From Malaya genurostris (lineage: Eukaryota; Arthropoda; Insecta; Diptera; Culicidae), in contig NC_080571.1 in assembly GCF_030247185.1 (NCBI RefSeq), positions 70,656,172-70,720,171 on the forward strand: a stretch of 64,000 nt of DNA. The letters run 5' to 3'. The position numbers and the translations under genes are program-made. This document shows positions 1 to 10,593 of this stretch, one piece after another (the stretch's first letter is position 1; each line of letters opens with the position of its first letter). The notes under the pieces were generated by a model. It was not told the origin of the DNA and made no database searches. It saw only the letters and a list, made by a program, of their open reading frames with translations.

Positions 1-5
1 GTAGC

Positions 6-85
6 ACTGGTGTAGTGCAATTGGTAAAAACGAACGGTTTCAGTGCAGCTTTCGCTACACCAGTGTAGTGCAATTTAAAAACGAA
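6..85. repeat. Short direct repeat at the window edge
   Basis: A unit of about 28 bases built on GTGTAGTGCAATT followed by AAAAACGAA occurs twice, at about 6-36 and 57-85. The two copies differ at a few bases. It may be the end of a larger repeat that continues to the left of the window. Confidence 0.55.
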
Positions 86-89
86 AACG

Positions 90-587
90 ACATTAATTTT
101 CACTTTCTTTTCAATACGTGATATTTTGAAAACGCAGAATTTCAACCGCACAAACCAACACCCTGTCACGACGCCATCTTGATGAGATCAAAATCGGAAC
201 TTCAAAATCAGCTGATTGCAACGTAAACAAACAAACAGTAATGCATTTGTTTAACGCGTTTACCTTGTTTAGTGCACGAAAATTAGTGAATTTTGTGTCG
301 AGTTTCTCACAATAACTTGTCGGTTTACCTAAAATACAGCAGACAGTGTTTTGGGACATTAAGTGGAGATAATTTTCACAATTTGAGAGTCGCGATGAGT
401 ATCAAAACATCGCAGTGTTTGGGGCTCGAAACGCGAGGGGCTCATCGTAATCGGCATACTTTCAAATGGCTGTTGCCACATACCGGTGTCAGATGCCAAA
501 CGCACAGCATGCTGTGATCTGAGCACCATCACAAATACATGCGTACAACACAAATGTATGTGGATAGCTTATTTTCGATACACTCCT
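90..587 (-). mobile_element. Truncated DD37E-type transposon, family F2, 5' end only
   Basis: Read on the minus strand, this matches the first ~140 bp of the transposon at 43795-45022: the terminal sequence GTATCGAAAATAAGCTATCC lies next to a TA at 588-589, followed by the leader and the start of the transposase (MSRIEKE-like, with differences). The match is split: 509-587 and about 90-161 are element, and 162-508 is unrelated sequence of about 347 bp with no clear target-site duplication. The rest of the transposase is missing. It is a dead fragment. Confidence 0.7.
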
Positions 588-648
588 TAGTCAGAAGTTA
601 TAAGCTTAAAAAAAAAGGGCACCGGTAACCGAACACTCTCCCCTACCT

Positions 649-815
649 TTCCGATCCGGTTCAGTGCCGGCTCAGTTCTGTGCACGGACGGTAATACTCT
701 TTCATGCGCTTTATTAACACTTGGCCTGCTTAGTCTTGACACGAAACGCATTGAAACGTGTGAAAGAATATTACCACCCGTGAAGAGACTATGTCGGCAC
801 TGAACCGGACCGGAA
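649..815. repeat. Imperfect palindrome (small foldback element)
   Basis: The left arm begins TTCCGATCCGGTTCAGTGCC and the right arm ends with its near-perfect reverse complement. Matching continues inward through GGACGGTAATACTCTTTCATG and a related inverted copy, so each arm is about 60 bp around a loop near 705-750. No terminal duplication was identified. It could be a MITE; it has no coding capacity. Confidence 0.6.
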
Positions 816-1349
816 TAGTGTAAATATAACTTAAGGCTCATCTTTTTTCGCCATTCGTGGATAAGAATATCAAGACCCGAACGACCAAACAATGGGGTGT
901 TTGTTTTCCCCTTTTTTGGTTGAATTACAACTATCCGATACCGATACCAGCTCGCCATTTTTCACCTTCGCTCTTACTCTCTTACAGAATGAAAACTTTT
1001 GTTAGACTTCTTTAACTTCAAATGACTCAACTGTTCTCTATAGGTATCTTTTGATATTTCCGTATCACATGCCTCAGTAACAATTTCAGAATTCAAGAAC
1101 TTCTTGAAGAAGTCTAATTATTCGATTTCCAAATACAAAAAATAAATTGACTAATGTCTTCGAATGTATGGTTTTCTTAGTTTCGGTACATTATGTGAAA
1201 AGGTTTGCAAGATTGTCTTTCTTACTAGAGTTTACTTTTCTTTGCAATAAATTTCTGGGAAACAAAACTTCAGTTCGTTATATTCTGGAGAAAAATTTTC
1301 AGGAAAATGTTATAGAATTATTCGATAATGTTTTTTTTTCTTCCAAAAG
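816..1349. other. AT-rich, probably intron upstream of the gene's visible exons
   Basis: No gene, repeat or transposon could be recognised. The stretch ends in a T-rich tract and CCAAAAG, which fits a splice acceptor for the exon starting at 1350, so at least its right part is probably intron. Confidence 0.4.
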
Positions 1350-2572
1350 GAGCGCGAACAAGAACCCATGGATGTCGGTGAATCGATTAGCCAGTCTTCG
1401 AAAAATGTCTCAGTCACCAACGGGCGCCAGGATACGGCGGCCGAAGTTCCGAATGATGTGTCATCACAGGGTGTAGCCATTCCAACCTATCAGAAACCCC
1501 AGAAGAGCGTATCTTTCGAGGACAATGAAAGCTACATGGAAAACGAAGATCACAACGAATCCGCTCGGTCGGTGCAGATGAAACGAAAACAGATGAAACA
1601 ACAGAAGGAACAAAGCAAGGAATCGAAGAAAGCTGAAACGGACAGTGCCGATGGGTTGGGCACCTATCAACGGCGGAAACAACTCAAACATCAGCAGCAG
1701 GTAACGCAGGATGCCGGAAATGAAAAACACTTTGCCGATATGGTGGACAGCAGAGACAAAAAGGAAAGGCGACATCGAGCCGGAATGAAAACGAACGGTC
1801 TCTTTGGAGCAGAAGGTGAGTTCGTATTGGATTGCACGAATCAAGGCACGATAGAAACTTTGGAAGAACGAACAGACTAATAAATGAAGACAATCAACTA
1901 ATGAAACTAATTCCATTATCATTTGTAATATAGTCCCATGTTTTTAATCCTAAATCGTCTTTTCCATTCGTGTTTTAGTGAAATAAATATGTTCCAAAAG
2001 CTGATTTCCAAATAAATCTTCTAGGTAAATACCAGGCCACCAGTGCGGAAACCACCAACAATGCACCCATTCCTCGGGCGGAATCGTTCTCGCAGCCTTC
2101 GATTGCCACCAAAGTCAATTACAACAGCCTTGGTACTGCCACGGTAACATTTTCCCGATCCGCAGACGAAACTCATCACCATGCCAGTGCCAACGGGACT
2201 ACCGTGTCCGGTAGCGGTGCTGATTCCTCGAAGTCGGTCGATGAAATTATGCCACTGCTAACGCAAACCTCCATCAGTCGTGCTCATACAACCGAAAACG
2301 AGGACGATGACGATAACGAAAGTGATGGCGATCCGGTAGTTTCGGTAAAGGAACGATCGCATCACCATGGCCTCCGGAAGGGTCATCGATCGGGCAACCA
2401 CCCGGTCGAAAACGGCCAACCCGAACGCGGCATGATGTCTTTCGGTAGGAAAAAACTCAAGTCAAAATATTTGAAGAGCAAATCGACCAAATCAGGAGTC
2501 ATACTGGACGGTACGATTGGACAGATATCGCCCGTAGCCAACGGAACAAACGCCAGTGACAGCGAGAAATGA
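1350..2572 (+). CDS. Last two exons of an unrecognised host gene, charged low-complexity C-terminal region
   Basis: Two exons, 1350-1815 and 2025-2572, join through an intron with donor GAAG/GTGAGT and acceptor TTCTAG/GTAAAT. The split codon is one base plus two, so the frame is kept, and 466 + 548 nt gives 338 codons including the TGA at 2570-2572. The frame is open back to the acceptor at 1350, so the Met at 1368 need not be the start and 5' exons may lie upstream. The protein is polar: a KSVSFEDNES segment, a Lys/Gln/Glu-rich stretch (KRKQMKQQKEQSKESKK), an acidic run (ENEDDDDNESDGD), His-rich patches, and a basic segment (GRKKLKSKYLKSKSTKSG). No catalytic motif, signal peptide or membrane segment is visible. 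It reads like the disordered cytoplasmic tail of a larger protein, which is inference. Codon use is richer in G/C than the flanks, as expected for a real gene. I do not recognise the family. Confidence 0.75.
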
Positions 2573-3137
2573 GTAGAACCAGTGCTTCGACGGTTTCGTT
2601 TGCTACTACCATTTTCGTGATAGTTTTGTTTAAAAAAAGTAAATAGTTTATTTGTTCATAAAACACTTTCTTTTACTCTGTTTTGTGTAGGAGGTTTTAT
2701 ATTTGCTCTTTGGGGAGTAACATGGTTATTAGTTCTACTAAATGTGGTAAACGTTGAATTAGTTTTATTTTCGTCGGTCGGAATGTTATTCTAGTGCTCG
2801 TTAGATTGTTGGACTTTCCTGTCGAAGTAGAAAAGGACCTGTTCAGAATACCGGGAAGCAATGCAAATAATGTATTTAATTGTAACAAAATCATCATTCT
2901 TTTTCAAATTGCCGTGCTAGGGGTTGTTAACAATAAACAATTAGATATAAATTTCTGTTTGCTCATTGATAATATAATGATCCAAAAAGATACGATTACC
3001 GATTGCAGTTCAATAGAATGTCCTTTTCAAGTTGATAGATACCATTACATTTTTCTTGACATGCGTTAAAAAAGGAATAAATAATTCTAGCAGCCGTACG
3101 GAAATTCGATGGGAATATCTATAAATTCTTAAATAAA
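2573..3137 (+). other. Probable 3' UTR of the 1350-2572 gene
   Basis: AT-rich sequence after the stop codon. Possible poly(A) signals AATAAA lie at 2932-2937, 3076-3081 and 3132-3137. Which is used cannot be told from sequence. Confidence 0.45.
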
Positions 3138-4401
3138 GTAGTGAAGTAAAAATATCTTCTGTTTTTCGATTGACTACGGAAACGCTGAACTCAAATCCGA
3201 ACACCACTGTAAACTTTCCACCATGACATTTGTAATACTACTTTAATTCGTTTTCTTACTCTTGCTCGTCTGACTGGAAGACGAACGTTGTTAACGGCAG
3301 GTAAAGTGTCCTACCTCGATGTGCAACACTAAAGATATGTTCATTCCATCAAAATAATAGCGTACCTCAATAAACGGTTAATAAGAATAACTTGAAACGC
3401 GACAATTCACCGTCTTACCGCTAAATCGATGGATACATTATCTCAATTTGGAAGTATTGTCGTTGCCGTCGTATTTTCCCGACCAGGCTCCATCCGATTA
3501 TCACTTTTTTACTCATTGGTATAGCAGTATTTCGTCGATTCTGAAGAAATCGTAAAAAGGCGAACCCAAAGATTTCTCTACCTGAAAATTTAAATTATCA
3601 AAAAACTTACTTATTTAATTTTTGCCTTTCTCTTTGAAAATGTTTTTGAATTGCTGGAGAAAAAGACTTTTCATCGGAGCTCCGGAGACCCATTCGAATC
3701 AGCTCGACGAGATCGGAAAATGTTATTCATTTTCACGTTTTATTTTAATTTTTTTCGTATGGTGAAAAAGAAAGGTAAGACAGATAATTGTTTTTGATAA
3801 ATTTCCCATGGAAGGTAATTATTTTAGATTACTTTAAAAAAATCTTTGCCCTTGCGAGCGGCCTTCCGGCAGTTGATCGCAACATTCGTCATTGCGAACG
3901 AAAACATGCTTTTGAGTTCTTTCTTCGTTTTATTTATCAATTCTTACTCAGTTATTGCGATCACTAGTAGTGGGCCGACGCCAGATTCGGCCAGAACACC
4001 GCGTCTTCGTCCTTATGACATTTCTTGATGAACGACGCAACTTTCCCTTTGCCACTGCCTGCAGATCCGAAACCAGTGGACACGACTTCCGTTTTCTGAC
4101 ATGTATGTTCATGTACCCCTATTCCCTCAGTTTTCCTCTTCAGTTTTCTTTAAAGCTTCTTGTCGCTCAGGGTCGTCGGTCATCCGGAACTGTTTCCTCA
4201 CTATTTTTTCTATCACGATTAGAGTTCGACTGATAGAGCTGTTAAATTTTGTCTGTTGACTCATTGGTTTACAATTTGTGCTGCATGGGTAGTTTCATCA
4301 GCTCTGGTGAAACCCATGAAAAATTAACATTTTTTGTCAATTCTGTGTCAGTCTGTGGAACAAGTTCTTCGAGAAACTTTTGGTAACTTGGAAAGCACAA
4401 G
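3138..4401. other. Intergenic, nothing recognised
   Basis: AT-rich sequence without a convincing ORF, splice pattern or repeat match elsewhere in the window. A GTCTGTGGAAC motif near 4350 resembles the terminus of the neighbouring MITE but is isolated. Confidence 0.4.
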
Positions 4402-4947
4402 CACAGACTAACAGACAGGAATTACCTGTAATGTATTGATTTGTATACGTCCATGCAAATTTCATGCAGGATACAGATTTAATACATATTGCCAAAACTA
4501 TATACAGAATTGTGCTTACTTCTCATCCTCCAACGCAATACAAAATCGAACCCGTTTTGTTACAATATTTACTTGCTTCTTGTCTGCCGCCACTTAATTT
4601 CGGGTGAAAATTACCAACACAATAAAAAATAATCTAGATGAGCAACGTTGGGAAAAATTAATGGTTACCTTCCTACATCGCTAAAAAGTTAAATATATTA
4701 TCAACGTAATCCAATAATTTATTATGACGATTCATTTTCAAATATTATGATGAAATCAAGCATCACTGCAAGCAGCTGATCGGTGTTGACAAACGAGGGA
4801 GAACCAACTAGTAAAAAAATTTTTACATAACACAAGGGGTGTACTGATAATAAATAGTTTGCGCAGTACAATATAGGTGGAACCAGTGCATCACGAAAAA
4901 TTATTTTTTTAAGAATTTACTCATACTGTCATGTCTGTTAGTCTGTT
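4402..4947. mobile_element. MITE family M1, copy 1 (about 546 bp)
   Basis: The ends are inverted: CACAGACTAACAGACA at the left and TGTCTGTTAGTCTGT at the right. The interior is closely similar to 6690-7219. There is no coding capacity. The flanks here do not show a clear duplication, unlike copy 2. The superfamily is uncertain. Confidence 0.75.
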
Positions 4948-5389
4948 ACACAATATTCGAGCGAACTATCTCGTTGCAATCAACGCAATTGCGTGGTAAT
5001 CGTTATCATTATCTGGCCACCTATAGGATGGTTTGCTCACCCGGTAGCAATTTTATCTGGGGAAATTGGGATCCCAAAGTTTAAGAGAGTCCCGAGTTGG
5101 CAAAGCTTTGTTTCGTGTATAACATTTTTTTGTATGGGAAAAATGGTTGAAATTGAGAAAAACTAGTGAGACTCGGATCCGTTTTTTTCTCCTATTCGGA
5201 GAAAATGGGTGATGTTTCAGAACATGTATAAATTCGTTTGATGAAACTTATTCATTTTATAATTGACTTCAATGTTTAATATTTTAAAATTCACCTAAAT
5301 ATTTAAAGAGAAAAGTTTTTATTATATAATATTTTTTTAGTTTCGGAGGGGGTTTGAACCGCTAAAACACCCCTCTGAACTGAACGGTT
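4948..5389. other. Intergenic, nothing recognised
   Basis: AT-rich DNA with no convincing gene or repeat match within the window. Confidence 0.35.
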
Positions 5390-5394
5390 TAAAG

Positions 5395-6025
5395 CTTGCT
5401 TCATTTAGAATTGGAACAAACTTTTGCCTATATTGTGGCGCTCCTGGTGGAAGTTCTAGGCGCCCACGTATCGGGAATTTTGTCAGCTTCACGTATGATT
5501 TTTGACATTCCGCAAATCGATTGTACTTTGTAAATAATCAACATGGAAGCCGAAAGAAGGGAAAAAATTGTGCACAGTTATTTGGAAAATCCATTGTGGT
5601 CTGCATCTACGCTAGCTAAACAGCTAAAATTGCCCAGAAATACCGTATGGCGCGTTATCAAACGGTATAAGGAAACATTGACGACGATTCGGAAGCCTCA
5701 AGCCAATCGTCGGAGTGGAACTGTCGACTGGAAACTGCGTGGTAAAATTTAGAAGACGATTAGGAGGAATCCTAATCTGTCGGATCGTGATTTGGCCAGA
5801 AAATTCGGTGCTGCTCATAGTACTGTGAGGAGAACTCGACTCCGGGAAGGAATCAAGTCGTATCGAGCTAGCAAACAGCCAAATCGGACCAAAAAACAGA
5901 ATAGAAAATTTTATTTGGCAACGGCTCGGGGGATGTTCCAGCCAAAATTAAATTTGTTTTTGCCGACAAATTTGCAAGACAATTTATGGTTTGGCAGGGT
6001 ACCATCTCTGAAAGTACCTTAAATA
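5395..6025 (+). pseudogene. DD37E-type transposase relic, family F3 (N-terminal two-thirds)
   Basis: The element starts with AGCTTGCTTCATTTAGAATT, shared with the copy at 59870-60190. From ATG 5543 the frame encodes a helix-turn-helix region (LAKQLKLPRNTVWRVIKRY), a stop at 5750, then on in frame a second HTH (DRDLARKFGAAHSTVRRTRLREG) and the linker SYRASKQPNRTKKQN typical of mosquito DD37E transposases. An internal deletion then removes the first catalytic Asp, and a frameshift near 5932 is needed to read the following core piece ending in MVWQG. The rest of the core is lost. It is a non-functional Tc1/mariner-superfamily relic. Confidence 0.75.
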
Positions 6026-6029
6026 ACCG

Positions 6030-6300
6030 TGAACTCTAAAGTGGAACTTACTTCGACATATCATGAAATGTTCAGTCGATTTTCACACTTTTAGATTCAA
6101 ATTCGATCCAATTTGCGGGTTCGACATTACAGAGTAATGAGTGATTAAAATCTTAAATTGCCACTTAAAACGACAGTCATTAGAATAATGGCCTGAAAAC
6201 TGAAACACCGAAGAATATTTATGCAAAAAAAAATATGCGGATTGATAAAAAAAGGTATCATCTCACTGATAGGTTAAAATTAAATTTATGTTAGGTTAAT
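6030..6300 (+). repeat. Dispersed repeat A, partial copy
   Basis: This matches 28670-28930 and the right part of 60190-61140: the order of motifs (TTTAGATTCAAA, AGTCATTAGAATAA, CGAAGAATATT, CTGATTGATAAAAAAA-like) is conserved with many substitutions. It has no coding capacity. In two of three copies it adjoins an F3 transposon fragment. Confidence 0.6.
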
Positions 6301-6410
6301 GATAGTAGTTGTATAGTAATAGTCTGTGCGACAATTTTATTTTAATCGAAGACAAATTTAAATAAATAAAAATGTTTTCAAATTTTCAATAATCAGAATC
6401 AATAAATATA

Positions 6411-7562
6411 CACACTTAAATTTTCTTGCTGAATCTCGGCAAAAACATGCCGAGATTTGCACAGTCGAGTGCTCGATAATCGTCTCGCAAAATGTATAAC
6501 CACAGACTAACAGACAGGACACTCAAATTAGATTCTTCAACCATTTTAACGGTCATTTTGAATATTCCTTTATTTGGGACAGTACTCACAAGTGTCATGA
6601 TGGCGCCACGTTACCCTATCAAAAACATCCTGTCTGTCATCTAGACTGTGTTTATTTTTTTCATTTACCAACAGAGTTGCCATTCATACAGAATTACCTG
6701 TAATGTATTGATTTATATACGTCCATGCGAATTTCATGCAGGATACAGATTTAATACATATTGTCAAAACTATATACATAATTTTGCCTACTTCTCATCA
6801 TCCAACGCAATACAAAATCGAACCCGCTTTGTTACAATATTTACTTGCTTCTGGTCTGCCGCCACTTAATTTCGGTTGAAAACTACCAACACAATAAAAA
6901 ATAGTCTAGATGAACAACGTTGAGTCAAATAAATGGTTACCTTCCAACGTCGCGAAAAAGTTAAATATATTATCAACATAATATAATAATTTATTGTGAC
7001 GATTTATTTTCAAATATTTTGATGAAATCAGGCATCCCTGCAAGCAGCTGATCGGTGTTGACAAACGAGGGGAATCCAACTAGTAAAAAAAACTTTTACA
7101 TAACACAAGGGGTGTACAGATAGTGAATAGTTCGCGCAGTACAATATAGGTGGAACTAGTGCATCACGAAAAATTATTTTTATAAGAAATTACTCATACA
7201 GTCATGTCTGTTAGTCTGTGGTATAACTACTGAGAATCTCGGCCTTCCAAAATTTGTTAACTGTTAATTATTGCCAAACTTGTCAGTAGACCTTTTGCTG
7301 TCAGCTCGGCAAAGCTAAGTCGCTGTTTGAAATTTTGGCAAACGGTTTTGCTGATATCAGTATATTTGTTGTTTACTGACACGTTCAGTATAATATTTTG
7401 CCAAACTTCAGTAAACGAACGCACTTTACCGAAATATCAGCGTATTACTTTAACGATTTTCGGAAAAGAGCATGTTAATTACTGAATAGTCAGTAAAATT
7501 TTGTGTTGCCGATATAATTCGACATTTCATTATGCCGAGCTCTAGAATCGGTTTTAAGTGTG
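6411..7562. mobile_element. TA-flanked MITE, host of a nested MITE
   Basis: The termini CACACTTAAA (6411) and TTTAAGTGTG (7562) are inverted, followed inward by CTCGGCA on both sides, and each end abuts TA (6409-6410, 7563-7564). That fits a Tc1/mariner-type non-autonomous element of about 430 bp, split by the M1 element at 6499-7219. The sequence has no ORF of note. Confidence 0.65.
6499..7219. mobile_element. MITE family M1, copy 2, nested
   Basis: The ends CACAGACTAACAGACA and TGTCTGTTAGTCTGTG are exact inverted repeats. GTATAAC occurs immediately outside both ends, a 7-bp target-site duplication. From about 6690 it matches copy 1 at 4418-4947; the extra ~190 bp on the left is absent from copy 1. 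Confidence 0.8.
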
Positions 7563-7720
7563 TAGTTTTATTTTCAAATATTTTCAAAATGTTGAATTGG
7601 TAAATTGATGTGGGATTTCAGTGCTCAACTTCAAATACTAGCACCATTTTAAGATATTCGATATCAATTTGTGGTTCGCATATAGTTTACGAAAAATTTA
7701 TCTCGTCACTATTACCAAAA

Positions 7721-8272
7721 GCGGCCTTCACACGAGGCAATACTATTGTCAATACAAGGAGTATTGTCAATACTATTGATCGTGTAGTGGAAACCTAATC
7801 GGATTGATGAAAATATTGTCAAAAAATCATTATCAAATCATCAGCAATTGCTCATCAATCCAACACTACTTTCTCTCCAGAGTGGAAACTGTTTAATGTT
7901 TGCAAGATTTTAATATTCAGTACAATATTTAAAGCTTCAAAAGCTAGATTTTTTCGAAAAATGCGAACACAAATTCAAATGACTAAAATATGTTTGCGGC
8001 CATAAAGTCGTAAATTCGTTTTCGCCTGAGACGTCAGGATAGACATAGCACTTCGGTGTAAATAAGTGCATTGTAAATAGCAATGACTTTACGTCTGCTT
8101 AACGGATTATGCTGATCCGCGAGGTGGCATTAGCAGTCAACATAAACTGCTAATGCACTGATGAGCTGAATGCGAAACGTAAAACAATCAGAACACAAAT
8201 TACCAATCCAGTTGGATGACGGTATTTACAATACTTTAGATTGAGAGTAATATTGTCACGTATAAGGGCCGC
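7721..8272. mobile_element. MITE carrying a hammerhead-ribozyme core
   Basis: The left end GCGGCCTTCACACGAGGCAA and the inverted right end (GCGGCCCTTATACGTGACAA on the minus strand) match at most positions over about 25 bp. Repeated TATTGTCAATAC blocks lie just inside the left end. The interior holds the ribozyme-like segment at 8088-8183. The target-site duplication is not clear (AAAA against AAAG). It is non-coding. Confidence 0.5.
8088..8183 (+). ncRNA. Hammerhead ribozyme, type III arrangement, complete core
   Basis: All core elements are present in order. Stem III is TTTACG (8088-8093) pairing with CGTAAA (8178-8183). The predicted cleavage triplet GTC ends at 8095. CTGATGA lies at 8158-8164, a short stem II (GC, loop TGAAT, GC) at 8165-8173, and GAAA at 8174-8177. 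Next to the core, stem I has TGC (8096-8098) with GCA (8155-8157). Inside it are a 5-bp hairpin (8103-8107 with 8115-8119) and an 11-bp perfect hairpin (8127-8137 with 8146-8156) that competes with the first stem I pairs. Self-cleavage would fall after 8095. Stem II is weak and stem I unusual, so activity is not assured. Confidence 0.65.
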
Positions 8273-8500
8273 AAAGAGAGCTGAGTCGAAAAAAAAATTG
8301 TTTTTTCCAGTTTTTTTTTTTGAAATCTGTATAAATCTGTATTGAGTTTAGGAAATCTTTACAAAATCTGTATCCTGTATGAAAACTGTATGCGTATGTA
8401 AAAATCTGTATAATACAGATATATCTGTATAAATGGCATCTCTGCTCGCATCCATCAACCGACAGCGTAGAATGTGAACACAGCCGGTTTGCGTACAAGT
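8273..8500. other. Low-complexity CTGTAT-rich tract
   Basis: Between about 8325 and 8440 the words CTGTAT, CTGTATAA and CAGATATATCTGTAT recur irregularly. No gene is visible. It resembles a degenerated repeat edge. Confidence 0.4.
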
Positions 8501-8509
8501 GTCAAATCG

Positions 8510-9192
8510 CGTGCGTTTACACGAAGAGCGCAGATTCTCGCCTTCTCTCGCTCACAACGCCTCAAACGGGTCTTGTAGTTCCCACGGTTGCTGCATGTAG
8601 TGGTTAGCGGCTACAACCGTATTTTCACAAAGCAGACGCAGCGCAACGTTTCATTCATCGATTCGTAGTGGTTCGCTTCGGCTCGGGTGCTGGGAGCACA
8701 TTTTAGCAGTTTTCCTGAGTTTTTTCGTGCATGTTTTCGGTGCTGAATCTCGTGACACACGTCTCGTGTATCTTGGTTTCCTTGTGAAGTGAAGGCAGGA
8801 AGCTACGTTCTTCGATTAGTGTACAGTGACGACCTGGCATTATCCGATCGCCGCTCGACCAAATTATCGACCCGTCCTGTAATAATGGTCATAGTTCCGC
8901 ATATGTCCCTTAAAGTTTGATTTTTGTGTTCGTCCAACCATTTTCGGTAGCCATTGGGATAGTGTGTGAGCGAACGTAGCAAAGATTGTCGGCACGTTTC
9001 GATTCTAAGGTCGGTTCCCAAGCTCGGTTTGTACGAGTGAGTACGAGTATGAAGTTGTGAATAATACTGCAACCCAGCCGCTGGAGTCTGGAATTTTGAG
9101 CCATTTTTTTTTGTTACACCTGTATTTTTTAATTTTTTTGCGAAAGCCATTACCTATTTTTGCACGATCAATCATATAAGGAACTTGTTAAG
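8510..9192 (+). promoter_or_regulatory. Possible promoter and untranslated first exon
   Basis: This stretch is richer in G/C and CpG than its surroundings and free of recognised repeats, and it ends in a strong splice donor, TTAAG/GTAAGTGA, at 9192/9193. No long + strand ORF runs into that donor, so if transcribed it would be a non-coding leader exon. The start is not defined. A 115-codon minus-strand frame (8803-9150) overlaps but shows no known motif. Confidence 0.3.
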
Positions 9193-9882
9193 GTAAGTGA
9201 TGGTTGCTCATAACCCATTATTTTATACGTAAAATACCAACCGTTCAATTATAGTTTCGAGAGGAAATAAACCTTCAAATCAACTCTTACACCATGCGGT
9301 TTTTTTTGGCATAAGGCTTGATAACATTACTAATTACCATTTCTCGTATCATCGATGCGTGACTACAAAGCACTTATACTTACGCAAATTCCCCGCTTCA
9401 GCAAAAATGAGCTGCACTGGTTGTCATTCAAGCGAATGTGCAAAAAATGAAACAAGATGTCCTGAAAAATCATGTCTTTCGTTTGGGTTGGGTATATTAG
9501 TATAATAGTTTTTTTTTAATATTTCTCAATGTTCTATATGAATAATACCAATGGTAATAAATGTTATCTTCTTTTATCAAATTCTAACTCTATTGGAAGA
9601 AACGTTTTTAGCAATAGGTCCGATATGCAAATGATAGCTTTCCATTTCGATTTCATTGTTCCGTTCTCTAATCGCACTTTTTCCACTTTCAAGCAGAAAG
9701 TGCAAAATAATCACCGTATTCCATTGACACGATTTCAAAACAAAACTAACACCCTGCTGCAGCGTAAGGAAGGAAAACTGTTTCTTTTGAATATTATGGT
9801 GTCATCATAAACTATCACCTTGGTTTTTCAGTGCGATAGTGCTTTTGTTTTAGCATATTGCGTAAATAATGTTTATGATGAC
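9193..9882. other. Non-coding stretch before the LINE insertion
   Basis: AT-rich sequence with no recognised element. It ends in the 14-bp duplicated target of the LINE (9883-9896). Confidence 0.4.
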
Positions 9883-9896
9883 ATCATTGTACTCAT
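9883..9896. repeat. Left target-site duplication of the LINE
   Basis: ATCATTGTACTCAT occurs here and, identically, at 15921-15934, exactly flanking the element and its poly(A) tail. Confidence 0.95.
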
Positions 9897-10069
9897 CATT
9901 CAGTCAGTAAAAACCATTCAAGCGAAGAGGTTGTGTTTCGATTGTACTGGCTCGTGAGTTAACGGCTGCTACCGAGACAATTCTAAGCTTCAGGTAGTTA
10001 AACTGCCCATAGCAAACGCAATATTCGGGGCGTTTCCCGACTGGAAAGCTAGCAACGAAGGCCATCCCG

Positions 10070-10195
10070 TTCATACGCACAGAGGTGTAGAGACACAGAG
10101 GTGCGAGAGCATAGAAGTGACGAGTCACAGAGGTGCCATCGCATAAAGGTGCGAAGACGAAGGGGTGCAAAGGCACAGAGGTGCTAAAGCAACCC
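10070..10195 (+). repeat. Degenerate ~17-19-bp tandem repeat in the LINE leader
   Basis: The words CACAGAGGTG and variants (CATAGAAGTG, CATAAAGGTG, GAAGGGGTG) recur about seven times at 16-20-base spacing. In other non-LTR elements, repeated leader blocks can act as promoter modules; that role here is inference. Confidence 0.7.
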
Positions 10196-10593
10196 AGTGC
10201 TGATCTACCAGGTACCAGAATTTGTACGCTGCGTAGGATCAAAAGAGACGGCATATATCGCGAGGTGCTACACTGCAAGCATCGCATTTGATCGCCACCA
10301 AGAGCAAAAGCACTGTACCTGGGGTCAGGTACAGCAAGTGCAGTGGTGTTCACAACGACGGCAGAGCAACTGAGATAGCAGTAAACGACAGAAGACTGCC
10401 AATTGGAAACAGCAAAAGACTGCCAATTGGAAATCGTTGGAAGAGCTTCACGTCGTTCTTCACGATAAAGGAACAGAGACATCAGCTACAAGGTAGATTT
10501 AATTTAATTTATTTTTTATTTCTTATATCTGAAATTTTACTAAACATAAGTTTTTATTTTGGTATTATTAATTTACAAAAAAAATTTAATGTA

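Noticed and set aside
8803..9150. 115-codon minus-strand ORF
   Set aside because: No motif and no splice or start context; it overlaps a candidate + strand leader exon and is probably chance.
10288..10593. Upstream extension of LINE ORF1
   Set aside because: The frame is open but lacks an ATG, and the encoded sequence shows no domain; the first in-frame ATG is 10594.
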